A stretch of DNA of 6,445 bases from an uncultured Ignavibacteria bacterium (GTDB lineage Bacteria > Bacteroidota > Ignavibacteria > Kapaibacteriales > UBA2268): the NCBI GenBank assembly GCA_903911805.1, contig CAIWET010000639.1:1-6445 (forward strand), written 5' to 3'. Position numbers and translations under genes: made by a program. The stretch's first letter is position 1, and the number at the start of each line of letters is the position of its first letter. The notes below the pieces were generated by a model. The model saw nothing but the letters and a program-made list of their open reading frames with translations. It made no database searches and was not told the DNA's origin. Below, one piece after another: positions 1 to 5,106 of this stretch.

Positions 1-264
1 AGTTATTCTAATTCTGAAATTATTATTAAATTAGAAAATAATAATATACAAATTATTGATTTTGGAGTTGGAATAGCAAATATTAAAGATGGCGATAAAA
101 TTAAGTCATCTCCTGGAACTGCTGGAGAAAAGGGCACAGGATTAGGAATTGAAATATCTAAAGAAATTTTGAAATTGCATAATTCTAGTTTGAAATTCAA
201 AAATAATGAACCAAAGGGGACAATTGTCGAAATCGAAGGATTGATTGAAAATGACGAATATTAA
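1..264 (+). CDS. Sensor histidine kinase, C-terminal ATPase domain (5' end outside window)
   Basis: This is the last 87 codons of a histidine kinase, open from the first base and ending in TAA at 262-264. Only the C-terminal half of the HATPase_c domain is visible. The G1 box is IIDFGVGI (Asp20, Gly22 and Gly24 of the fragment) and the G2 box is GEKGTGLGI (about residues 42-50), followed by a helix ISKEILKLH and the closing strand GTIVEI. These motifs bind ATP for autophosphorylation of a His residue upstream of the window. The G2 sequence resembles HisKA-type Bacteroidetes kinases (GTxxEKGTGLG) more than LytS-type kinases, which is a judgement from memory of the families. The 3' end overlaps the response regulator start by 14 bp, so the two are very probably co-translated and form a two-component pair. 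Sensor domain, membrane segments and phospho-acceptor His cannot be assessed. Confidence 0.9.
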   Translation, partial: SYSNSEIIIKLENNNIQIIDFGVGIANIKDGDKIKSSPGTAGEKGTGLGIEISKEILKLHNSSLKFKNNEPKGTIVEIEGLIENDEY

Positions 265-1021
265 AAGTAAAATAAGAGTAGTTATAATTGATGACGAAGA
301 AGTATGTTCGAATTCGTTGACTTTGCTATTGAAAAATGAGTTCCCTGAAATTGTTCTTCTCGGAATTGGGAAATCGGTTCAAGAGGGAATTAGCTTGATA
401 AATCATTTAATGCCAGATTTGGTGTTTTTAGATATTGCTTTGCCCGATGGCAATGGATTTGACATTCTCGAGCAAACCAGTTTTAAGAATTTTGAAGTGA
501 TTTTTACAACTTCTTTTAATGATTTCGCAATTCAGGCATTTGAGTTTTCGGCATTGCATTATTTGTTGAAACCAATAACTTTACAGAAAGTTAAATCAGC
601 TATTCAAAGATATAATAATTTTAAGACATTTGATGGTATTGACTATAAATTAAATACTCTTAAAGATATTTTAAATAATAAAAATGACAATATAGTGCTA
701 TCTACTTTGCAAGGATTTTCGTTATTCAATATATCGGATATTATTAGATGCGAAGCTGATACACAATATACGAATGTTTTTTTTAATGATGGAAATGTTT
801 TAGTGATTTCAAAAAATTTAAACATTTTTGAAAGTATTCTCAAGAGCCATTCATTTTTAAGAATCCATAAAAGTCATTTAGTAAATATGAAATATTTTAA
901 GAAATATGTAAAAATTAAACCGAGTTATATGGTTCTAAAAGACAATTCAGAGATACCAATATCAGACAGATCTAAGCCTTTACTCCTAGATTTTATATCT
1001 GGTTTTGCAGATAAGATTTAG
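251..1021 (+). CDS. LytTR-family DNA-binding response regulator
   Basis: This is a 256-aa two-component response regulator. The receiver domain (about residues 8-120) has the acidic pair Asp14-Asp15 in VVIIDDEE, phospho-acceptor Asp61 in VFLDIALPDG, Thr86/Thr87 in IFTTSF, and Lys107-Pro108 in YLLKPI. After a linker, a LytTR DNA-binding domain spans about 150-252, with IIRCEADTQYTNVFF, the FLRIHKSHLVNMKYF core and the terminal strand IPISDRSK. Length is normal for this architecture. I chose ATG at 251 because AAGGA at 236-240 lies 10 nt upstream; a TTG at 245 would add two residues but sits too close to that site. The start overlaps the kinase gene, its likely phosphodonor. Targets are unknown; the amidotransferase-like gene 89 bp downstream on the same strand is a candidate. 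The last ~90 bp of this gene recur in degraded form at 2197-2288. Confidence 0.95.
   Translation: MTNIKSKIRVVIIDDEEVCSNSLTLLLKNEFPEIVLLGIGKSVQEGISLINHLMPDLVFLDIALPDGNGFDILEQTSFKNFEVIFTTSFNDFAIQAFEFSALHYLLKPITLQKVKSAIQRYNNFKTFDGIDYKLNTLKDILNNKNDNIVLSTLQGFSLFNISDIIRCEADTQYTNVFFNDGNVLVISKNLNIFESILKSHSFLRIHKSHLVNMKYFKKYVKIKPSYMVLKDNSEIPISDRSKPLLLDFISGFADKI
951..1015 (+). repeat. Direct repeat, copy A (3' end of the LytTR gene)
   Basis: These 65 bp match 2221-2285 at 58 of 65 positions with no gaps, by direct base-by-base comparison. This copy lies inside the intact regulator gene and encodes its last residues up to LysIle-stop. Weaker similarity extends about 25 bp further upstream if a 1-bp gap is allowed. 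The two copies flank the secreted amidotransferase-like gene in the same orientation, about 1.27 kb apart. Confidence 0.9.
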
Positions 1022-1110
1022 AAGTATTTAATTACAATTTAGAGAAAATACTGAAAATTCAAATTGATTGATTTAAAAATAAGTTTTTACTGATTATAAA
1101 GAGTACCTTA

Positions 1111-2160
1111 ATGAAAAAAAATGTTATTTATATTATTCTTCTGACCCTTCTTTCAAATGTTTCTTTTGGAAAAACCGAAAGCATAGATGTGGCAATATAT
1201 TCAGATGATGGCACTTGGGCTGATGGCATTATTGCATTAGAAAAGTTCATAGAATGGAAGGGATTAACTCATCAGAGAATATTATCGGATGATATAAATA
1301 ACGGTATTTTGTCAAATGGTTATAAAATAGTAATCTTTCCAGGTGGTTATGCAAATGATTATAAAGTAGATTTGCTAGCAAAAGGTGAAAAGAATATAAA
1401 GGCTTTCGTAAATGCAGGTGGGGGATATTTGGGCATCTGTGCTGGTGCATTTCTTGCCACTTCAACAGTTATTTGGGAAGGAAGTTCATATTATTATCCA
1501 CTTGATCTATTTCAAGGAACTGCAACAGGTTCTATAAATGAAATTAAACCTTGGGCTGGCTACGCAATGACTTCAATATCTCTTAACAAATATAATCCAA
1601 TTAATAAATTTCAAAAAGAAAAACTAAACGTTTTGTATTATGGTGGACCTTATTTTGAACCATCTATTAATCAAACAATTGATACAATTGCTACTTGGGA
1701 CGACTATAATAACAAGTTGGCAATTATCGGTTTTAAATATGGTGCAGGTAACGTAATCCTTTCCGGACCACATCCTGAGATAGAGGAAAGTGACATTAGA
1801 GACGGGAATGATTTTGGTAATGAATTGATTGATGAATGCTCAGAATGGGGCTGGCTTTGGAGTGCATTCGATAAGCTTCTTAATCAGGAGATTACTGATT
1901 CATTAATAAAGACAAGGATTGATTATTCTATTAATGAAAGTATAGATTATTCAATTTATCTTGATAAAAATTCTGAAACTCTTTATTCAAAAAATGATTT
2001 ACAATTTAATTTTCAAATTTTCAATATAGAAGGTGACTTATTGCTTGACACTGACTTTTATAAAGAGTTAAATATTAGTAAATTTGCTTCTGGACTATAT
2101 ATTTGTAGATCAAAGTATGCTACTAAATCTTATGCACAGAATATTATTTTAATTAAATAA
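1111..2160 (+). CDS. Secreted BPL_N / class I glutamine amidotransferase-like protein with T9SS sorting domain
   Basis: This 349-aa protein starts with a Sec signal peptide: Lys2-Lys3, hydrophobic core about 5-17, likely cleavage after SFG at 20. Residues about 25-258 form a class I glutamine amidotransferase-like fold resembling the N-terminal domain of eukaryotic biotin-protein ligase (BPL_N). Visible motifs are VIFPGGYANDY (74-84), the nucleophile elbow GGGYLGICAGAF with Cys110, and GPHPEIE with His221 and Glu223, so the Cys-His-Glu triad looks intact. Substrate and reaction are not known for bacterial secreted members. The last ~60 residues (FQIFNIEGDLLL, ISKFASGLYICRSK, QNIILIK) match the pattern of T9SS type A C-terminal sorting domains. 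The protein is therefore probably exported across the outer membrane, with the tail removed. The gene is 89 bp downstream of the LytTR regulator and could be its target or part of the same transcript. The domain call is firm; function is open. Confidence 0.85.
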   Translation: MKKNVIYIILLTLLSNVSFGKTESIDVAIYSDDGTWADGIIALEKFIEWKGLTHQRILSDDINNGILSNGYKIVIFPGGYANDYKVDLLAKGEKNIKAFVNAGGGYLGICAGAFLATSTVIWEGSSYYYPLDLFQGTATGSINEIKPWAGYAMTSISLNKYNPINKFQKEKLNVLYYGGPYFEPSINQTIDTIATWDDYNNKLAIIGFKYGAGNVILSGPHPEIEESDIRDGNDFGNELIDECSEWGWLWSAFDKLLNQEITDSLIKTRIDYSINESIDYSIYLDKNSETLYSKNDLQFNFQIFNIEGDLLLDTDFYKELNISKFASGLYICRSKYATKSYAQNIILIK

Positions 2161-2196
2161 GAATTGGAATTATTTATTAGTTCAACAAATCTTGTA

Positions 2197-2288
2197 AATA
2201 GTTGTCATAACTCAATTTAGAGATACAAATATCAGACAGATCTAAGAATTTACTCTTAGATTTTATTTCTGGTTTTGCTGATAAATAA
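2197..2288 (+). pseudogene. Degraded remnant of a second LytTR regulator 3' end (direct repeat, copy B)
   Basis: The frame at 2223-2285 reads ISDRSK then LLLDFISGFADK and stops at TAA (2286-2288). It is near-identical to the C-terminus of the regulator encoded at 251-1021. Of 21 aligned codons only two change the amino acid (both Pro, to Gln and Asn), while four differ silently. This suggests the copy was under protein-level selection before it was broken. Upstream, similarity continues to about 2197 but needs a 1-bp shift, and an in-frame TAA lies at 2208-2210; no start or receiver domain remains. It also contains a perfect 7-bp inverted repeat, ATCTAAG (2240-2246) with CTTAGAT (2255-2261). 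That repeat is one base imperfect in copy A, so this copy could now fold as a hairpin after the amidotransferase-like gene. Confidence 0.8.
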
Positions 2289-2297
2289 TAATAAGAA

Positions 2298-2322
2298 CTC
2301 ATAAAATAGAATATATTATGAG
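2298..2322 (+). terminator. Weak candidate terminator hairpin
   Basis: CTCATAA at 2298-2304 pairs perfectly with TTATGAG at 2316-2322 across an 11-nt loop, and ATTTT follows directly. It lies about 140 bp after the amidotransferase-like stop codon. The stem is short and AT-rich with only a short T run, so termination is plausible but not convincing. Confidence 0.3.
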
Positions 2323-2332
2323 ATTTTAAAAA

Positions 2333-2410
2333 ATGATTTTTACTAAAGTATTGAGAATATCATCCTTAAAGATTTTGGAGGATTATACCTCTGAAATAAA
2401 CGAAATTTAA
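2333..2410 (+). pseudogene. 25-codon open frame, possible N-terminal remnant of a DUF2442-like gene
   Basis: ATG at 2333 opens a frame ending in TAA at 2408-2410. Its product contains TKVLRISSLKILEDYTSEI. To my eye this resembles the first strands of DUF2442-type small proteins, which typically open with a lysine/valine-rich strand, then 'L-x-x-Y-x-L-x-x-x-F' and an 'F-x-(D/N)-G' turn. Here the frame stops where that turn would come, so if the resemblance is real it is a truncated gene end. There is no convincing ribosome binding site. In an AT-rich region a 25-codon frame can arise by chance, and part of the same stretch may instead be related to the leader of the gene at 1111. No function is claimed. 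Confidence 0.22.
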
Positions 2411-2419
2411 GGAAAACAG

Positions 2420-3028
2420 CTAATCGTTTGATTTTAGAGCAATTAAAATTGACTGAGCCCAAATATTAACTTTGGAATATTTCTTAACTAAAATTCCATC
2501 TTTTGCTCTAAAAAGGAGTTTTGGATCTGCGTATTCTTCTGAATTATCATAAGCATAAAATCTATCAACAAATGGTGCTAAAATTGAACAATTAGCAATA
2601 GATTTAGAAAATCTACTTATTATTTTAGGAATCGGAACATCATGTCCGCCTTTTATTACTCTTTGAGTTACACGTGAAGCATTAATTGATGGATGATCAG
2701 TCCCAACAAAAAATAATCTAATAAAATATCCAGATTCTTTAGCTCTTCTTATATAATCTATCTTATCAGGTGCAGATAATACAGTTTCAAATAAAATACT
2801 CTTCATATTTAAAAGGGATTCTTCCCTTAATTCTGAAGCTTTATTCGCAGCTTTGATAATCGCTTCAGGAGAATTCCAATCACCAAAATCATCTCGAGCA
2901 ATATTGTCAGGATTGATATAAAGGCAATCTTTAATCCAATGGTGCTGCAAAATTTTACTTGTCACTGAAGTTTTGCCAGATCCATTAGGACCAGCAATGA
3001 TTAAAAGATTTGGTTTTTCAGTAATCAT
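2420..3028 (-). CDS. Zeta-toxin family / COG4185-type P-loop kinase (putative toxin)
   Basis: This 202-aa single-domain P-loop NTPase has Walker A GPNGSGKT at residues 13-20 after strand NLLIIA. It continues with YINPDNIARDDF (37-48), LFETVLS (79-85), and the C-terminal signature RVTQRVIKGGHDVPIPKI (119-136) followed by RFSKSIAN. This combination is typical of the zeta toxin-like, 'predicted ABC-type ATPase' COG4185 group. Canonical zeta toxins phosphorylate UDP-N-acetylglucosamine and block cell-wall synthesis; whether this branch does so is not established by sequence. Length is usual for the compact form. The start ATG overlaps the stop of the 62-aa gene upstream by one base (TAATG), implying translational coupling and a toxin-antitoxin arrangement. 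It is the last gene of a minus-strand cluster of four. An alternative is a housekeeping-type small-molecule kinase. Confidence 0.87.
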   Translation of the reverse strand: MITEKPNLLIIAGPNGSGKTSVTSKILQHHWIKDCLYINPDNIARDDFGDWNSPEAIIKAANKASELREESLLNMKSILFETVLSAPDKIDYIRRAKESGYFIRLFFVGTDHPSINASRVTQRVIKGGHDVPIPKIISRFSKSIANCSILAPFVDRFYAYDNSEEYADPKLLFRAKDGILVKKYSKVNIWAQSILIALKSND

Positions 3029-3216
3029 TACAAATTTTGTGTAATTAATTTATGGAAAATTTTAGTATCATTAACAGTTTTCTGTAAATTATCCCAGAAA
3101 ATTATATTTGCTTTTTCTGCAGATTCTTTTGCCTCAATTGCTACTTCCTTCATTATTTGCCCTAACTGTTCGTCAGTGGGCTCAAAATCTGAAGAAAAAC
3201 TATATTTCATATCCAT
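3028..3216 (-). CDS. Small protein, probable antitoxin partner of the zeta-like kinase
   Basis: This 62-aa cytosolic protein has no recognisable DNA-binding domain. The N-terminal ~15 residues are probably disordered (FSSDFEPTDEQLG). Residues about 18-50 are predicted amphipathic helix (IMKEVAIEAKESAEKANIIFWDNLQ), consistent with a helical antitoxin that wraps a P-loop kinase. The start is well supported: AAGGA lies 6 nt upstream of ATG at 3216 on the minus strand; a second in-frame ATG two codons later is less well spaced. The stop overlaps the kinase start by one base. Size, position and coupling argue for the antitoxin role; that is inference from context, since I do not recognise a named family. 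A 38-bp gap separates it from the amidohydrolase-family gene, and it could have its own promoter or share that transcript. Confidence 0.75.
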   Translation of the reverse strand: MDMKYSFSSDFEPTDEQLGQIMKEVAIEAKESAEKANIIFWDNLQKTVNDTKIFHKLITQNL

Positions 3217-3254
3217 TATTTTTCCTTTTTAACTCTATTTATATGTTTGACGAT

Positions 3255-4022
3255 TTAAATTTGTATATCGTTATTTAATGATGAAAAAAAATTAACTTCA
3301 TTGAAGTAATTTTTAATTAACAACTTTATTTCTTTATAATTCTTACTTTTCTTATTTGTTCCATCTTTTAAATATAATTTTCTATTAATTTCTATCATAA
3401 TTGATTGAACATTCTTATTTTGTCCATAATATTCTATTGGAACAATTATACCTGAATAAGGATTGTTCAAAGCAACTGTTAAGTTGAAATATTTAAAGAA
3501 CTCATAAGTCAAATCAATCAACTTTTTGGGAGTATGAAAATCATCAGATCCGATGCAAATATCTGGTCTATTGTCATTCTGATTCAAATCTCGAAGAAAT
3601 GGAATATCCGAAAAGGAATGGCAATCAATTATCAAAGCACAAGCAAATTCATCTAATTGATTTTCTACGGAATAAAATAATTTTTTATGATGTATCCTAT
3701 AATAATCTTGTAAAATTCTATTTCTTAGATTATCAGAGATTACTCTCATTATTTTGCCATCTTCAGTTTTTGTATATATTGCACCCATTCCAAATTGAGC
3801 CATAATCTCTTGCTCATCGTTCTCAAATCGTTCAACATCACAGAAGATTCTTGAAAAATCTGCAACTACTTTTATAGAATTTTCAGAATCAAATAAATCA
3901 TCTGTATACCAATCGGTTAGCTTAAGAATTTCTGAATTAATTAGCTCATCACCAATAATAAAACCGTCTTTGAATGGGATATTTGTAGATGAGTGCGGGA
4001 TATGTAAAATTAATTTATTCAT
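3255..4022 (-). CDS. N-formylglutamate amidohydrolase-family protein (PF05013-like)
   Basis: This 255-aa protein carries the ordered motifs of the N-formylglutamate deformylase (HutG-type) family. They are HIPHSSTNIP (7-16), TDWYTDDLF (36-44), DFSRIFCDVERF (55-66), a Gly-rich segment with TEDGK (86-90), the YYRIHHKKL helix (107-115), DCHSF (133-137), CIGSDDFHTP (156-165), NNPYSG (186-191), and SIMIEINRKLY ending the core. His10, Asp62/Glu64, His135 and Glu211 are candidate metal or catalytic residues by family analogy. The classical enzyme releases formate from N-formyl-L-glutamate in histidine breakdown, but no hut genes are present here, so the substrate is uncertain. The gene starts inside the 3' end of the upstream acidic-protein gene (8-bp overlap ATGAATAA), indicating co-translation, and lies directly before a toxin-antitoxin pair. 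No signal peptide is seen; it is probably cytosolic. Confidence 0.85.
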   Translation of the reverse strand: MNKLILHIPHSSTNIPFKDGFIIGDELINSEILKLTDWYTDDLFDSENSIKVVADFSRIFCDVERFENDEQEIMAQFGMGAIYTKTEDGKIMRVISDNLRNRILQDYYRIHHKKLFYSVENQLDEFACALIIDCHSFSDIPFLRDLNQNDNRPDICIGSDDFHTPKKLIDLTYEFFKYFNLTVALNNPYSGIIVPIEYYGQNKNVQSIMIEINRKLYLKDGTNKKSKNYKEIKLLIKNYFNEVNFFSSLNNDIQI

Positions 4023-4365
4023 TATTCTTCATTTCATCATAAAAATCTGGCCAAAAAAGTTTTTCATAATAGTCTTTGATTTCTATTATTATTGGATCAA
4101 CTTCAATTCCATTCTCATCAATATCAAAAGCAAGATTAGCATATTCCTGCCAAAAAGTGCTTTCATTATCATCATCTTCTAAATCTAAAATCAATTTTGG
4201 GAAATCCCACTTTTCTGCTTTAATATTATATTTTGCGCAAAAATGAAGTATGTCGTATGCAATATCTGCTTCGATAACTTCTCCGAACCATTCTTCAGCT
4301 TCTTGATGTGCCTTTTGCTGTGACTTAATGAAGTCTTTTAATTTATTTAAATCGTTTTGAATCAT
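4015..4365 (-). CDS. Highly acidic 116-aa protein of unknown function, coupled to the amidohydrolase-family gene
   Basis: I do not recognise this family. The product is cytosolic in character, with about 30 Asp/Glu against 11 Lys and no Arg. It has an acidic run LEDDDNE at about 62-68, several tryptophans (WFGE, EKWDF, FWQEY, FWPDF), and a charged helical N-terminus (LNKLKDFIKSQQKAHQEAEEW). No signal peptide, membrane segment or DNA-binding motif is visible. It is the first gene of the minus-strand cluster; its last 8 bases are also the first 8 of the amidohydrolase-family gene, so the proteins are probably made together and may interact. An acidic small protein directly upstream of an enzyme gene is the layout expected of an antitoxin, inhibitor or immunity protein, but that is inference. 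The leader lacks a Shine-Dalgarno site, as is common in Bacteroidota. Confidence 0.8.
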   Translation of the reverse strand: MIQNDLNKLKDFIKSQQKAHQEAEEWFGEVIEADIAYDILHFCAKYNIKAEKWDFPKLILDLEDDDNESTFWQEYANLAFDIDENGIEVDPIIIEIKDYYEKLFWPDFYDEMKNNE

Positions 4366-4459
4366 TTTAATAGTTTATAGTTTATTATTTATTTTAGTTC
4401 TTAGCAATATTATTTCTATTTAGACGATTTTATATTAGTGTTTAATATAGGTATTATTT
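4366..4459. promoter_or_regulatory. Divergent intergenic region driving the minus-strand cluster and vapBC
   Basis: This 94-bp, very AT-rich spacer separates the start of the acidic-protein gene (reading left) from the VapB-like antitoxin gene (reading right), so it must hold promoters or 5' leaders for both. A tandem direct repeat TAGTTTA-TAGTTTA lies at 4371-4384 next to the leftward start. A 19-bp dyad lies at 4431-4449 near the rightward start. I could not assign confident -33/-7 or -35/-10 boxes. Confidence 0.6.
4431..4449. promoter_or_regulatory. Candidate VapBC operator dyad
   Basis: TATATTA (4431-4437) and TAATATA (4443-4449) form a perfect 7-bp inverted repeat around a 5-bp centre GTGTT, ending 10 bp before the vapB start codon. 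VapB-VapC complexes commonly repress their own promoter by binding inverted repeats at this position, so an operator is plausible. The AT-only arms could also be chance in such DNA. Confidence 0.35.
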
Positions 4460-4702
4460 ATGAATGTTTTAGTTGCAAATTTAATGGTTGATAATTATTT
4501 CAAATTTTTAAATAATTTGGATATAAATTCTAAAGAAGCTTTAATTGCTAAACTTACAAATTCATTGGATTCAAAAACTAAGACAAAAGCATTGGATTTT
4601 TCTTCTTGCTTTGGTGAATGGGAAGATTCAAGAACTGCCGAAGAAATAGTTTTTGATTTAAGGAAAGACAGAGTAAATCAATTAGAATGTGAAGAATTCT
4701 AA
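4460..4702 (+). CDS. vapB: VapB-like antitoxin of a type II toxin-antitoxin pair
   Basis: This 80-aa protein would bind and inhibit the PIN-domain toxin encoded just downstream. The N-terminal part contains VDNYFKFLNNLDINSKEALIAKL, a helical segment of the kind seen in antitoxins of this group. The C-terminal part has the typical toxin-binding pattern FGEWEDSRTAEEIVFDLRKDR followed by an acidic end ECEEF, recalling 'FGxWxDxRSAEEIIxxIRxxR' in many VapB-type antitoxins. It is not an obvious AbrB or ribbon-helix-helix protein, so the DNA-binding mode is unclear. The stop TAA overlaps the toxin ATG by one base (TAATG). The start at 4460 has only a weak AGG 9 nt upstream; the next Met is codon 9. 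Regulation is probably autorepression through the upstream dyad. Confidence 0.87.
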   Translation: MNVLVANLMVDNYFKFLNNLDINSKEALIAKLTNSLDSKTKTKALDFSSCFGEWEDSRTAEEIVFDLRKDRVNQLECEEF

Positions 4703-5097
4703 TGAAATACTTGCTTGATACCAATATATGCATTTACTTTTTCAAAGGACAGTTTGGTTTAATTGAAAAATTTATTGCTATTGGTTTTGAAAATTTCGCA
4801 ATTTCTGAGATCACTTTAGCAGAATTAATTTACGGTGCAGAAAAAAGTCAAAATCCAATAAAGAATCTTCAAATAATTGAAAAATTTTCTGATAATATTT
4901 TAATATTACCAATTTTCGATTCAATAAAAATATATGGTAAAGAAAAAGCTCGTTTGAAAACAAAAGGTACAATCATAAGTGATTTGGACATATTTATTGG
5001 AGCCACTTCAATAAGCAATAATTTGATCTTAGTTACCAGAAATGTTAAAGAATTCGATAGAATGGAAAATATTCAATTAGAAAATTGGATTGATTAA
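4702..5097 (+). CDS. vapC: VapC-type PIN-domain ribonuclease toxin
   Basis: This complete 131-aa PIN domain is typical in length for VapC. Acidic metal-binding residues are Asp6 in YLLDTNICIYFF, Glu41 in ITLAELIYGA, and Asp96 (with Asp94 nearby) in SDLDIFIGATSI. The final motif VTRNVKEFDRM (111-121) supplies the conserved Asn114, and the protein ends in the family-typical LENWID. VapC toxins are Mg2+-dependent endoribonucleases, usually cutting tRNA or rRNA; the specific target cannot be read from sequence. Translation is coupled to the antitoxin by the TAATG overlap. All catalytic acids are present, so the toxin is probably active and held in check by VapB. The gene converges on the SLOG-protein gene with only 9 bp between stop codons and no terminator visible between them. 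Confidence 0.95.
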   Translation: MKYLLDTNICIYFFKGQFGLIEKFIAIGFENFAISEITLAELIYGAEKSQNPIKNLQIIEKFSDNILILPIFDSIKIYGKEKARLKTKGTIISDLDIFIGATSISNNLILVTRNVKEFDRMENIQLENWID

Positions 5098-5106
5098 CAA
5101 ATTTAT

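Noticed and set aside
3..200. Minus-strand 65-codon open frame
   Set aside because: It is antisense to the clearly recognisable kinase ATPase domain, and its product shows no domain features.
245..250. TTG at 245 as the LytTR regulator start
   Set aside because: It is only 4 nt from the AAGGA site; the ATG at 251 is better spaced and adds nothing unusual to the family's N-terminus.
643..843. Minus-strand open frame inside the regulator gene
   Set aside because: It is a shadow of the LytTR-domain coding region with no independent evidence.
1023..1052. AGTATTT ... AAATACT inverted repeat after the regulator gene as a terminator
   Set aside because: The 7-bp AT-rich arms are separated by a 16-nt loop with no T run; this is too weak to call.
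1049..1093. Two TACTGA repeats (1049 and 1088) as LytTR binding half-sites
   Set aside because: The 39-bp spacing and the sequence do not match the usual pair of LytTR direct repeats about two helical turns apart.
1247..1465. Minus-strand 72-codon open frame
   Set aside because: It lies opposite the nucleophile region of the amidotransferase-like gene; a His/Leu-rich antisense artefact.
3599..4182. Plus-strand open frames at 3599-3805 and 3970-4182
   Set aside because: Both are antisense to the amidohydrolase-family and acidic-protein genes, whose protein motifs or coupling support the minus strand.
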